From Methylopumilus sp036745495 (lineage in GTDB: Bacteria; Pseudomonadota; Gammaproteobacteria; Burkholderiales; Methylophilaceae): a stretch of 64,000 nt of DNA. Position 1 is the stretch's first letter, and each line of letters starts with the position of its first letter. The stretch covers positions 1 to 64,000 of the forward strand of contig DAIOGA010000003.1 of the NCBI GenBank assembly GCA_036745495.1, in the 5' to 3' direction. The notes beneath the pieces were generated by a model. It was not told the DNA's origin. It made no database searches and saw only the letters and a program-made list of their open reading frames with translations. Positions 1 to 8,294 of this stretch are shown one piece after another. The position numbers and the translations under genes were made by a program.

Positions 1-107
1 CCCGCTATTTCATTCTCAATCTCACCTGTGCAAAGTAATTTTGCATCTTTGTATTGGCTACAACTAATAAGAAATATTAATGTTATGAGTGTGGAGATTT
101 TTTTCAT
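1..107 (-). CDS. Partial small lipoprotein, cut by window edge
   Basis: An open frame starts with ATG at 107 and runs off the left edge. The visible part begins MKKISTLITLIFLISCSQYK: a lysine-rich n-region, a hydrophobic core and a lipobox (L-I-S-C) with the lipidated Cys at residue 16. This is a typical signal peptidase II signal, so the product should be an envelope lipoprotein. It starts 19 bases after the mlaA stop on the same strand, so the two are probably co-transcribed. Only 35 residues are visible and no family can be named. Confidence 0.6.
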   Translation of the reverse strand, partial: MKKISTLITLIFLISCSQYKDAKLLCTGEIENEIA

Positions 108-126
108 AATGGATTAAAACTTAACG

Positions 127-876
127 CTATTTTTCAATACTGATTTCGCTAGCTTTCAGCTCGTCATATTCATCTTTCACTAAATGCTGCCTATATTGTG
201 AATAACTATCTCTCATGTAAGCATAAGGGTCAAATTGCTCATCTCTCATATCAGTCTCTTCAAGAAGACCTGTTCTCATGTCAATAGTTTGTCCTGCAAT
301 TGCAGAGTAATAAATGGAATTACTTTGTATGTGTGAAATTGGATCTAATGCGTAGGGATAAACTTCATCGATCACAAAACCTGTCGCATCTCTTATGTTG
401 GAAGGACCTAAAATAGGTAAAACTAGGTATGGTCCACTTGGAATACCATACCAGCCTAGTGTTTGACCAAAATCTTCATAACTTCGCTCACCACCAGCTT
501 TGCTATGAACATCAAATATGCCTAAGAATCCAATTGTAGTATTAAGAGTAATACGTGTTGTAGTATTAAAAACCTCTCTCGGTTTTAATTGGAATACCTC
601 ATTAGCTAGCGTGACAAAATCACGAATATTATTAAAGAAATTTGAAACGCCTAATTGAAGAAAATCGGGGGTATAAGATTGATAAGTTTTAGCTATGGGT
701 TTAAGTGTTGCTTTATCTACAACGTCATTAATTTTATAAACAATACGATTTACACTTTCCAGTGGATCATAAACATCTTCATTAGCAAAAGCGTTTATTG
801 CAGAAAAAGATAACACAATGACTGCACAGCAGTGAATGATGTTTTTGTATAGTTTTGATTTAATTAGCGTATTCAT
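127..876 (-). CDS. mlaA: MlaA/VacJ family phospholipid-transport protein
   Basis: MlaA is the outer-membrane part of the Mla system, which removes misplaced phospholipids from the outer leaflet and passes them to periplasmic MlaC. The family signature is clear: D-P-L-E-S-V-N-R shortly after the signal peptide, then the long helical domain with G-W-Y-G-I-P-S-G-P-Y-L-V-L-P-I-L-G-P near residues 140-157. The length (249 aa) is normal. The signal peptide ends A-F-A followed by N-E-D and has no lipobox Cys, whereas classical MlaA is a lipoprotein, so this version looks like a signal-peptidase-I substrate. No mlaBCDEF genes are in the window. A small lipoprotein gene follows on the same strand. Confidence 0.9.
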   Translation of the reverse strand: MNTLIKSKLYKNIIHCCAVIVLSFSAINAFANEDVYDPLESVNRIVYKINDVVDKATLKPIAKTYQSYTPDFLQLGVSNFFNNIRDFVTLANEVFQLKPREVFNTTTRITLNTTIGFLGIFDVHSKAGGERSYEDFGQTLGWYGIPSGPYLVLPILGPSNIRDATGFVIDEVYPYALDPISHIQSNSIYYSAIAGQTIDMRTGLLEETDMRDEQFDPYAYMRDSYSQYRQHLVKDEYDELKASEISIEK

Positions 877-984
877 GAATGACTGGGATTATCAACGAAT
901 AACCATATTATGTCTATAGCTATTGAATGGTAATTTATAACTTTTTATATCTCTTAATTTTAAGAAGAATTACAATGAATACTT

Positions 985-1200
985 ATGTTTTTCTTCTTAC
1001 TAATTATTCTTTTAGTAATCTTTGGATTAGCGCTGCTAAACATTATTGGACATATAATTCTTTGGGTATTTTTTGCCGGATTAATAATTGGCGGTTATGG
1101 ATTATTAAGTCAGTTAGATTACAAACATCTTATTGCAATTAGTTTTTTTCTTATTGCATTAAAACTGTTTATTGATAGCATCCGAAAATCTAAAAAATAA
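985..1200 (+). CDS. Possible small membrane protein, 71 aa
   Basis: This frame encodes a very hydrophobic product with two to three predicted membrane segments (about residues 2-18, 22-42 and 48-64) and a basic tail ending K-S-K-K, an arrangement expected of a real small inner-membrane protein. No family is recognised. A Shine-Dalgarno-like AAGAAG at 963-968 is spaced for the ATG at 975, which opens a different, non-hydrophobic frame. The ATG at 985 lies 16 bases from that site, and a TGA at 976-978 blocks extension upstream. The gene may use 985, may have been frameshifted near its start, or may be chance. Confidence 0.4.
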   Translation: MFFFLLIILLVIFGLALLNIIGHIILWVFFAGLIIGGYGLLSQLDYKHLIAISFFLIALKLFIDSIRKSKK

Positions 1201-1291
1201 TCCATGATTTTCAGATAACCAATGCAAAAAGTTGTCTATGCTTTGCCTATGGAATTTCTTAGTGAGGTTTTTTACGGAGTGACTTGAAGAA

Positions 1292-1367
1292 TGGTGGGTC
1301 GGGCGGGATTCGAACCCACGACCAACGGATTAAAAGTCCGCTGCTCTACCGACTGAGCTACCGACCC
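1292..1367 (-). tRNA. tRNA-Lys (anticodon TTT)
   Basis: Read on the minus strand, the sequence folds as a full tRNA: acceptor stem GGGTCGG pairing with CCGACCC, D-arm with AGCTCAGTCGGTAGAGC, anticodon loop CTTTTAA giving UUU, T-arm with GGTTCGAATCC, discriminator A and an encoded CCA end. It decodes AAA/AAG lysine codons, which are heavily used in this AT-rich genome. A good sigma70-type promoter lies just upstream (1387-1415), so it appears to be transcribed on its own rather than from the ffh unit. Confidence 0.97.
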
Positions 1368-1386
1368 AGACGAAACAAAACATGGA

Positions 1387-1415
1387 ATTATCCGTTATTG
1401 GGCCTAATTGGTCAA
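1387..1415 (-). promoter_or_regulatory. Sigma70-type promoter of tRNA-Lys
   Basis: On the minus strand TTGACC (1415-1410) and GATAAT (1392-1387) are separated by exactly 17 bases. The expected transcription start, near 1380, is about 13 bases before the tRNA 5' end. It lies downstream of the ffh stop codon and is the best promoter match near a gene in this part of the window. Confidence 0.65.
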
Positions 1416-1431
1416 TAATGATTATGGAAGA

Positions 1432-2787
1432 TTAAGGTCTTAAGCCAGGTATTTTGCCAGCCATACCACGCATAAGTTTGCCCAAACCACCCTTTGAGAA
1501 CATTTTCATCATCTTTTGCATCTCTTCGAATTGATTAAGGACGCGATTCACATCTTGGACCTGAACGCCAGATCCCATAGCAATTCTTTTCTTTCTTGTA
1601 GCTTTAATCAATTCAGGCTTTCTTCTTTCAAGAGGAGTCATTGAGCTAATAATAGCTTCTATTTGGCGAAGTGATTTATCACCATCTTCAGGATTAATTT
1701 TAGATGCGGCGCTCGTAAATTGTGCTGGCATCTTATCCATCAACGCACTTACACCACCCATTTTTTTCATTTGTCCTATTTGATTTTTAAAGTCCTCTAA
1801 ATCGAAATTTTTTCCTGACTTAACTTTTTCAGCTAGCTTCTCTGCCTCTTTAACATCCAATGTTTTCTGCGCATCTTCAACAAGACTTACAATGTCTCCC
1901 ATACCAAGAATTCTGGATGCCATCCTTTCCGGATGAAACGGTTCAAGACCATTAATTTTTTCACTTGTACCAATATATTTAATGGGCTTACCTGTAACTT
2001 GTCTTACAGATAAAGCAGCGCCCCCACGCGTATCGCTATCTAGTTTAGTTAAAATAACGCCTGTTAAAGGCAATGCATCACCAAAAGCTTTTGCAGTATT
2101 GACTGCATCTTGACCTTGCATTGCATCTACAACAAATAAAGTTTCAATTGGATTTAATTTTTTATGGAGTGCTTTAATCTCATCCATCATTTCAACATCA
2201 ATGCCTAAGCGGCCAGCTGTATCAAAAATTACTACATCAAAAAAATGTTTTTTTGCGTAATCGATAGTTTCTGATGCAATCTTTAATGGCTTCTGGCTGG
2301 GATTTGAATCAAAACATTCAATATTTAAATTTTTAGCGAGGGTTTTAAGTTGATCAATCGCCGCAGGACGATAAACATCAGCGCTAGCAAGCAATACTTT
2401 TTTCTTTTTTTCAATAAGTAATTTGGCAAGCTTTGCAGAGGTGGTTGTTTTGCCCGAGCCCTGGAGACCTGCCATTAAAATAATAGCCGGAGGAGATACA
2501 TTTAACTCTAAGGAGACATTTTGATCGCCCATGAGAACAGTAAGTTCGTCTTGAACAATTTTAATAATAGCTTGTCCTGGAGATAAGCTTTGCAATACCT
2601 CGACACCAAGCGCCTTAGTTTTAACTCGATCTATAAAATCTTTTACAACTGCCAAAGCAACGTCTGCTTCAATTAAAGCAATTCTGACTTCTCGCATAGC
2701 ATCACTGATATTTTGCTCAGTAAACCTCGCCTGCCCGCGGATCGTTTTAATGACACTTTGTAATCGGTCTGTTAGATTTTCTAACAT
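1432..2787 (-). CDS. ffh: Signal recognition particle GTPase Ffh
   Basis: Ffh binds 4.5S RNA and signal sequences of nascent membrane proteins and docks them to FtsY at the inner membrane. The sequence shows the N-terminal helical bundle (about 1-95), the G domain with P-loop GLQGSGKT (107-114), DTAGR (190-194) and TKLD (248-251), and a methionine-rich M domain (about 320-451) with the G-S-G-V-Q RNA-binding region and a Met-rich finger (E-E-M-Q-K-M-M-K-M-F). The length (451 aa) is standard. It is divergent from the CcsA/YpjD-like gene, a neighbour pair common in beta- and gammaproteobacteria. The 73-base space between them must hold both promoters. Confidence 0.98.
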   Translation of the reverse strand: MLENLTDRLQSVIKTIRGQARFTEQNISDAMREVRIALIEADVALAVVKDFIDRVKTKALGVEVLQSLSPGQAIIKIVQDELTVLMGDQNVSLELNVSPPAIILMAGLQGSGKTTTSAKLAKLLIEKKKKVLLASADVYRPAAIDQLKTLAKNLNIECFDSNPSQKPLKIASETIDYAKKHFFDVVIFDTAGRLGIDVEMMDEIKALHKKLNPIETLFVVDAMQGQDAVNTAKAFGDALPLTGVILTKLDSDTRGGAALSVRQVTGKPIKYIGTSEKINGLEPFHPERMASRILGMGDIVSLVEDAQKTLDVKEAEKLAEKVKSGKNFDLEDFKNQIGQMKKMGGVSALMDKMPAQFTSAASKINPEDGDKSLRQIEAIISSMTPLERRKPELIKATRKKRIAMGSGVQVQDVNRVLNQFEEMQKMMKMFSKGGLGKLMRGMAGKIPGLRP

Positions 2788-2860
2788 ACATGCATCCTGT
2801 TTTAAGTTAACTCTTCGTTATGTACATGGTATATTAAACTTTTAATTATCAATCAAAAAT

Positions 2861-3664
2861 ATGGAAATTTGGCTACCTATTTTAATCGCTTGTTTTTGCT
2901 ATCTGACACCAAGTCTATTGCTCTTTAAAAATCCAAGGCCAGATAAAAAGCTAATTAATTTTAATGCGCTTCTTATTGCTATTGGCTTATTAGCTCATTT
3001 TACAATTCTCAAAGCTAATATTTCTTTTAACTCGATTAATCTAGGCTTTTCTAATGCACTTATTGCGACTTCATTTTTTAGTATTTTTATTTTTTGGGTG
3101 CTTAATTTTAATAAAAATTTTAACTATCTACAGCCATTTTTGCTTATCCCATCAACACTTCTTCTGATCACCCATCCTTTGGTTCCATCGAATCACTATC
3201 TAACCACTGATTTATCCCCATTATTTGTGACACATATCGCTATCGCCTTATTGGCTTATAGTCTATTTACCTTTTCAGCGTTATTGGCCATATTTATTTT
3301 AATTTTTGAGAAAAAATTACATCAGAAAAAGAAAATAGATCTACTTTTGAGTGGTTCACAGCCTTTAATTGAAATGGAAAACTTCCTATTTAACATTAAT
3401 AAATTCGGCTTCATTTTATTAACCGTCACACTTGGCAGTGGCATTTTATTTTCAGAGCAAGTTTTTGGAACGCCGCTCCAGTTTAACCATAAAACTGTTT
3501 TCTCAATTTTGGCTTGGCTTATTTATGGGCTTCTTCTAGCAAGCAAAAAAATCTATGGTTGGCGAGGAAGAAAATCTATTTATATTTCACTTACTGCTTT
3601 TTTATTTTTATTATTGTCTTATCTCGGCAGCAAATTTGTTTTAGAAATTATTCTTCATAGATAA
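2861..3664 (+). CDS. CcsA/YpjD-type cytochrome c assembly family membrane protein
   Basis: A 267-residue polytopic inner-membrane protein with about eight hydrophobic helices. The region T-H-I-A-I-A-L-L-A-Y-S-L-F near residues 123-135 and the C-terminal segment with H-K-T-V-F-S-I-L-A-W-L-I-Y-G match the cytochrome c assembly (CcmC/CcsA) fold, where conserved His residues handle haem. In proteobacteria the version divergent from ffh is called YpjD (CorE) and its job is poorly known, with proposals ranging from haem handling to magnesium/cobalt export linked to CNNM proteins. A CNNM-CBS gene does occur at 11.1 kb in this window. It converges on the HAD phosphatase gene with 4 bases between stops. 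Confidence 0.8.
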   Translation: MEIWLPILIACFCYLTPSLLLFKNPRPDKKLINFNALLIAIGLLAHFTILKANISFNSINLGFSNALIATSFFSIFIFWVLNFNKNFNYLQPFLLIPSTLLLITHPLVPSNHYLTTDLSPLFVTHIAIALLAYSLFTFSALLAIFILIFEKKLHQKKKIDLLLSGSQPLIEMENFLFNINKFGFILLTVTLGSGILFSEQVFGTPLQFNHKTVFSILAWLIYGLLLASKKIYGWRGRKSIYISLTAFLFLLLSYLGSKFVLEIILHR

Positions 3665-3668
3665 CACA

Positions 3669-4331
3669 TTATCTTAACGAAATTTGAGGCCAACCTTTAG
3701 CATTGGCATATTCAGTCAAAATATCATCAGAATCAACAGCTACAGGGTGCGTCACCTTCTGCATTAAAGGTAAATCATTATGCGAATCGCTATAGAAGTA
3801 AGATTTTTTAAAATCAGCTAATGATAAATTTTTATTTTTCAGCCAAGCTTCCAAGCGAGTTACTTTACCCTCTTTAAAAGAAGGTAATCCTGAAACTTTT
3901 CCTGTAAATTCACCTTCTTTTTCTTCTGGATCAGTACCAATTAAATTTTCAATACCAAATAATGCGGCAATCGGTTTAGTAATAAAGCTATTAGTTGCTG
4001 TGATCACGATAAGTAAATCACCTTCTTCATGATGCTTTCTAACTAAAGCATAAGCCTTCTCAGTAATCATAGGCTTAATGACTTCTTCAACATACTTTTT
4101 TAAAAGCTGGTTAAGAATACTTCTTGGATTTCTAGCGAGAGGTTTAAATTGAAACTCAACGAACGCGTATATATCGAGAGTGCCTGCTTTATAGTCAGCA
4201 TAAAATTTTTCATTTTTTTCGGCATGAATTGCGCCATCAAGATAACCTTCTTGGATCAGGAATCGACTCCAGTTGTAATCGCTGTCGCCGGCTAAGATAG
4301 TATTGTCTAAATCGAAAAGTGCTAAATTCAA
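3669..4331 (-). CDS. HAD-IB family phosphatase (SerB-like)
   Basis: A 220-residue HAD phosphatase of subfamily IB. Motif I is F-D-L-D-N-T with nucleophile Asp7 and acid/base Asp9. Motif II is V-I-T-A-T-N-S near residue 115, with a conserved Lys before motif III, and motif III is Y-S-D-S-H-N-D-L-P-L near 180-190, which coordinates magnesium. Relatives are annotated as phosphoserine phosphatases, but this compact type has also been linked to histidinol-phosphate dephosphorylation in other bacteria, so the substrate is not settled. It starts 8 bases after leuA on the same strand, so it probably belongs to the pssA-leuA transcription unit. Confidence 0.85.
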   Translation of the reverse strand: MNLALFDLDNTILAGDSDYNWSRFLIQEGYLDGAIHAEKNEKFYADYKAGTLDIYAFVEFQFKPLARNPRSILNQLLKKYVEEVIKPMITEKAYALVRKHHEEGDLLIVITATNSFITKPIAALFGIENLIGTDPEEKEGEFTGKVSGLPSFKEGKVTRLEAWLKNKNLSLADFKKSYFYSDSHNDLPLMQKVTHPVAVDSDDILTEYANAKGWPQISLR

Positions 4332-4339
4332 ATTAACCT

Positions 4340-5890
4340 CTAAACCTGAGGATGAGCACGTTCTAATTTGGAATGGAGTTTATTTAATCCATTGATATAA
4401 GCTTTAGCAGATGCAATTACAATATCTGTGTCAGCGCCTTGGCCATTCACAATTCGACCGCCCTTCGCTAATCTCACAGTCACCTCACCTTGAGCGTCTG
4501 TACCGCTTGTGATGTTATTCACTGAATAAAGTTGAAGCTCTGAACCTGAATTTGCAATTTTTTCGATCGCTTTAAATGTGGCATCTACAGGGCCGCCCCC
4601 AGAAGATTCTGCAATCACTTCTTTTCCATTTTCAGAAATTTTAATTTCTGCATGGGGCGTTGTGCCTGTTTCTGACATTGTTTTCAAGTGAATCAATTTG
4701 TAATGTTCTATCGCTTCTGAAGTATATTCTTCGCTCATAAGCGCATGAAGATCTTCATCAAAAATCTCTGATTTCTTATCGGCCAAATCTTTAAATCTTG
4801 CAAACGCTGCATTTACAATATCTTCTGATTGAATATCAATACCCAGCTCTTGAAGCCTTGTTTTAAATGCATTGCGCCCTGATAGTTTTCCAAGTGAAAT
4901 CTTATTAGCCCCCCACCCTACATCTTGGGCACGCATAATTTCGTAAGTTTCTCTATGTTTTAAAACGCCATCTTGATGAATGCCGGACTCATGCGCAAAA
5001 GCATTCGCCCCCACAATAGCTTTATTAGGTTGAACAGGGTAGCCAGTGATTGTTGAAACCAATCTTGAGGTCGGCACAATTTGCGTCGTATCAATACTTG
5101 TCGTTAAATTAAATAAGTCTTTCCTTGTTCTGACTGCCATTACAATTTCTTCTAAACTTGCGTTGCCGGCTCTTTCACCCAAACCATTAATTGTACATTC
5201 AACCTGTCTTGCGCCATTCATCACTGCCGCAAGTGAATTCGCAACCGCCATGCCAAGATCATTATGGCAATGTGTAGACCACACAACTTTTGAAGCGTTT
5301 TCAACTTGATGAATTAATGTTTTCATTCGCTCACCCCAAACCCCCGGGATCGAATAGCCAACAGTATCTGGAACGTTAATAGTTTTAGCACCAGCTTTGA
5401 TTACAGCATTAAAAACTTTTACAAGAAAATTAATTTCGGATCGCACTGCATCTTCAGCAGAAAATTCTACATCGTCGGTATATTCCAATGACCATTTCAC
5501 GGCTTGAACAGCACGATCCAACACCTCATCTTCTGACATACGAAGTTTATTTTCCATATGGATTTTGCTAGTCGCAATAAATGTATGAATCCGTCCTTTT
5601 TTTGCATGTTTAATCGCTTCACCAGCTTTGCGAATATCATTTTCGACTGCACGCGCTAATGAACAAATAGTTGATTCTTTAATGTTTTTCGCCACAGCGC
5701 TAACGGACTCAAAGTCCCCTGGGCTTGCTGCCGCAAATCCTGCTTCAATGACGTCAACACCGAGTTTTTCAAGCTGTCTTGCGATGCGCAACTTCTCTTC
5801 CTGGGTCATGGAAGCACCAGGGCTTTGTTCTCCATCTCTTAATGTCGTATCAAAGATGATGAGTTTATTATTTTGAATTTCTTGTTGCAT
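4340..5890 (-). CDS. leuA: 2-isopropylmalate synthase
   Basis: LeuA condenses 2-oxoisovalerate with acetyl-CoA, the first committed step of leucine synthesis. The catalytic TIM barrel starts with T-T-L-R-D-G-E-Q-S-P-G (Arg18, Asp19) and carries the metal-binding His207 and His209 in S-T-H-C-H-N-D. The linker and the C-terminal LeuA regulatory domain (about 400-516), where leucine binds to inhibit the enzyme, are present with the G-T-D-A-Q-G-E-V-T-V region, so feedback control is likely kept. The length (516 aa) is typical for the proteobacterial type. It lies 10 bases after pssA, the usual betaproteobacterial order. Confidence 0.97.
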   Translation of the reverse strand: MQQEIQNNKLIIFDTTLRDGEQSPGASMTQEEKLRIARQLEKLGVDVIEAGFAAASPGDFESVSAVAKNIKESTICSLARAVENDIRKAGEAIKHAKKGRIHTFIATSKIHMENKLRMSEDEVLDRAVQAVKWSLEYTDDVEFSAEDAVRSEINFLVKVFNAVIKAGAKTINVPDTVGYSIPGVWGERMKTLIHQVENASKVVWSTHCHNDLGMAVANSLAAVMNGARQVECTINGLGERAGNASLEEIVMAVRTRKDLFNLTTSIDTTQIVPTSRLVSTITGYPVQPNKAIVGANAFAHESGIHQDGVLKHRETYEIMRAQDVGWGANKISLGKLSGRNAFKTRLQELGIDIQSEDIVNAAFARFKDLADKKSEIFDEDLHALMSEEYTSEAIEHYKLIHLKTMSETGTTPHAEIKISENGKEVIAESSGGGPVDATFKAIEKIANSGSELQLYSVNNITSGTDAQGEVTVRLAKGGRIVNGQGADTDIVIASAKAYINGLNKLHSKLERAHPQV

Positions 5891-5900
5891 CTACTGCGCC

Positions 5901-6680
5901 TTATTTTTTAAATTTAAAATGTCTAATTAAATTGAAATAGCCTGATAAAAAGTAACAGCCCACTACAATAAAAATGGCTTCAGGTGGGCTATAAGAAACT
6001 AATACAAATGCCAATATGACCAATAAAATAGCAACGAATGGAACGCTATTTCTTAGATTAATATCTTTGCCGCTATAGAACCTAATCTCGCTTACCATTG
6101 AAAGCGCAATTAACATTGTCAATGACCATGAGACCCATTTCATTTTGATCATATTGAAAAAAATCTCACTCCCACTAAAACCGTTTTCATTAGATACCCA
6201 TACAAAACTTACGAGCAATGCAGCGGCTGCAGGACTTGGTAATCCAAAAAAATATTTTTTTTCGTCTTGATCCAATTTGACATTAAAGCGAGCAAGTCGA
6301 AATGCTGCACAACAACAATAAACAAAGGCTGCAATCCAACCCAGTTTTCCTAAAGGCTTTAATGCCCAAACATACAAAATAAGTGCAGGAGCTACGCCAA
6401 ATGAAACCATGTCAGACAAACTATCGTATTCAGCTCCAAATGCACTTTCAGTATGCGTAAGCCTTGCAATGCGTCCATCTAATCCATCCATAATAATCGC
6501 AATAAAAATAGCAATCGCTGCAAGCTCATATTTGCCATTCATTGCTTGCACTATAGAATAGAATCCAGAAAACAAAGAAGCTGTTGTAATGAAATTAGGC
6601 AGCAAATAAAAAGTATGCTTGCCTATTTTATTTCTTAACAAATCTTCTTTATTTTTTCCGATGCCTTTAAACTTTTTCAT
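5901..6680 (-). CDS. pssA: CDP-diacylglycerol-serine O-phosphatidyltransferase
   Basis: PssA makes phosphatidylserine, the precursor of phosphatidylethanolamine, at the inner membrane. The CDP-alcohol phosphotransferase motif is perfect: Asp65, Asp68-Gly69, Ala72-Arg73, Gly82, Asp86 and Asp90. About six to eight hydrophobic helices follow, so this is the integral-membrane type, not the peripheral PssA of E. coli. The start ATG lies 111 bases from the divergent tgt start. It leads the minus-strand unit pssA-leuA-HAD phosphatase. Confidence 0.95.
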   Translation of the reverse strand: MKKFKGIGKNKEDLLRNKIGKHTFYLLPNFITTASLFSGFYSIVQAMNGKYELAAIAIFIAIIMDGLDGRIARLTHTESAFGAEYDSLSDMVSFGVAPALILYVWALKPLGKLGWIAAFVYCCCAAFRLARFNVKLDQDEKKYFFGLPSPAAAALLVSFVWVSNENGFSGSEIFFNMIKMKWVSWSLTMLIALSMVSEIRFYSGKDINLRNSVPFVAILLVILAFVLVSYSPPEAIFIVVGCYFLSGYFNLIRHFKFKK

Positions 6681-6791
6681 GTGTCATTATCAAGTGAAAA
6701 CTTAATCTTTTAGTATAACAAAGCTTTAACGATTTCATTAATTCTAATTTATACTCATGGACTTGCTGCGTAACGAACTCACAATGTAAAC

Positions 6792-7898
6792 ATGCAATTT
6801 AAACTCATTCAAAAAGATGGTGAAGCTAGACGAGGTGAATTAAAGCTTCAACATGGTACCGTGCAAACACCGGTATTTATGCCTGTAGGCACTTATGGCG
6901 CAGTCAAGTCCTTAAGTCCTCATGATTTAGAGTCTATTGGTTTTGAAATCATCCTTGGAAATACTTTTCATCTATGGCTCCGTCCTGGTCTTGAGACTAT
7001 TTCAGCTTTCAAAGGGCTGCATAACTTTATTCATTGGCGCCGATCTATTCTTACTGATTCTGGTGGCTTTCAAGTATGGAGTCTTGGCAAAATGAGGAAA
7101 ATTACTGAGGAAGGCGTTGAATTTAAATCGCCTATTAATGGCGATACTTGTTTCTTGAGTCCGGAAGAATCGATGAGAATTCAAAGAGCGCTTAATTCAG
7201 ATATTGTCATGATATTTGATGAATGCACACCCTATCCAGCCTCTCATGAAGAGGCAAAAGTCTCTATGGAGCTAAGTTTAAAATGGGCTTATAGAAGTAA
7301 AGTAGCTCATGAATCAAATCAAAATGCTTTGTTTGGCATCGTTCAAGGCGGTATGTTCGAAGATCTGAGATCACAATCTCTTGAGGAATTAAAAAAAATT
7401 AATTTCGATGGTTATGCAATTGGCGGATTGTCTGTAGGTGAACCCAAAGAAGAAATGCAAAAAGTCATTAGTTTTATTGCGCCCAAAATGCCAGAAGATA
7501 AGCCACGCTATTTGATGGGTGTTGGCACTCCTGAAGATATTATTGAGGCTATTGCACATGGTATTGATATGTTTGACTGTGTGATGCCAACACGAAATGC
7601 GAGGAATGGTTGGCTGTTTACTAGATATGGAGATTTAAAGCTTAAAAATACACAATATAAAAATGATACCTATCCGATCGATAGCAGTTGTGAGTGCTAT
7701 ACATGCCAAAATTATTCTCGGGCTTACCTTCACCATCTATTTAGAATCGGCGAAATGCTAGGTTCTCGACTTAATACCATCCATAACTTATTTTATTATC
7801 AAAAAATAGTTCAAGAAGCGAGGCTCGCCATCGAAACAGGCGCATTTGAAACTTATAGAAAAATATTCCATCAAAACCGGCAACGCGGCATTCAATAA
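6792..7898 (+). CDS. tgt: tRNA-guanine transglycosylase (queuosine)
   Basis: Tgt exchanges guanine-34 of Asp, Asn, His and Tyr tRNAs for preQ1 during queuosine synthesis. The general acid Asp89 is in T-D-S-G-G-F-Q, the substrate loop is G-G-L-S-V-G-E, the nucleophile region is I-D-M-F-D-C-V-M-P-T-R-N-A-R-N-G, and the zinc site is C-E-C-Y-T-C followed by a downstream His. The length (368 aa) is normal. It heads a tgt-yajC-secD-secF run on the plus strand, a widely conserved order; queA is not in the window. Confidence 0.97.
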   Translation: MQFKLIQKDGEARRGELKLQHGTVQTPVFMPVGTYGAVKSLSPHDLESIGFEIILGNTFHLWLRPGLETISAFKGLHNFIHWRRSILTDSGGFQVWSLGKMRKITEEGVEFKSPINGDTCFLSPEESMRIQRALNSDIVMIFDECTPYPASHEEAKVSMELSLKWAYRSKVAHESNQNALFGIVQGGMFEDLRSQSLEELKKINFDGYAIGGLSVGEPKEEMQKVISFIAPKMPEDKPRYLMGVGTPEDIIEAIAHGIDMFDCVMPTRNARNGWLFTRYGDLKLKNTQYKNDTYPIDSSCECYTCQNYSRAYLHHLFRIGEMLGSRLNTIHNLFYYQKIVQEARLAIETGAFETYRKIFHQNRQRGIQ

Positions 7899-7952
7899 AT
7901 GCCTGCTGTGCTAAAATTAACCTTTAAAATTAATTACCTGTAGGAAATATAA

Positions 7953-8267
7953 ATGTTTATAAGTCACGCATATGCAGCTGATACCCCTCCCACCGATTTG
8001 ATGAGCTTTTTGCCATTTATCATCATTTTTGTGCTTTTTTACTTTATGTTAATTCGCCCACAAATGAAACAAGCGAAAGCGCATAAACTCATGATTGAAT
8101 CATTAAAAAAAGACGATGAAGTTGTGACCAATGGAGGTGTTCTTGGTAAGGTTGTTAAAATCAAAGACCAATTTGCGACACTGGAAATTGCAGCTGGAAC
8201 TCAAATTCATATTCAAAAACAATCTATACAAACTTTATTGCCTAAAGGCACCATAAAATCTATTTAA
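7953..8267 (+). CDS. yajC: Preprotein translocase subunit YajC
   Basis: YajC is a small inner-membrane partner of SecDF. The 104-residue product has an N-terminal A-D-T-P-P stretch, one strong membrane helix (about 20-40, ending I-R-P-Q-M-K-Q), then a cytoplasmic domain with the D-E-V-V-T-N-G-G motif typical of the family. The ribosome site TAGGAAAT precedes the ATG. It sits 27 bases before secD. Confidence 0.95.
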   Translation: MFISHAYAADTPPTDLMSFLPFIIIFVLFYFMLIRPQMKQAKAHKLMIESLKKDDEVVTNGGVLGKVVKIKDQFATLEIAAGTQIHIQKQSIQTLLPKGTIKSI

Positions 8268-8294
8268 TTTCTGAAGTGACGGTTTAATTTAATA

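Noticed and set aside
927..1142. Open frame overlapping the hydrophobic small ORF, with the better-spaced ribosome site
   Set aside because: Its product lacks any domain-like pattern and looks like a shadow of the hydrophobic frame; kept only as a note on the start problem.
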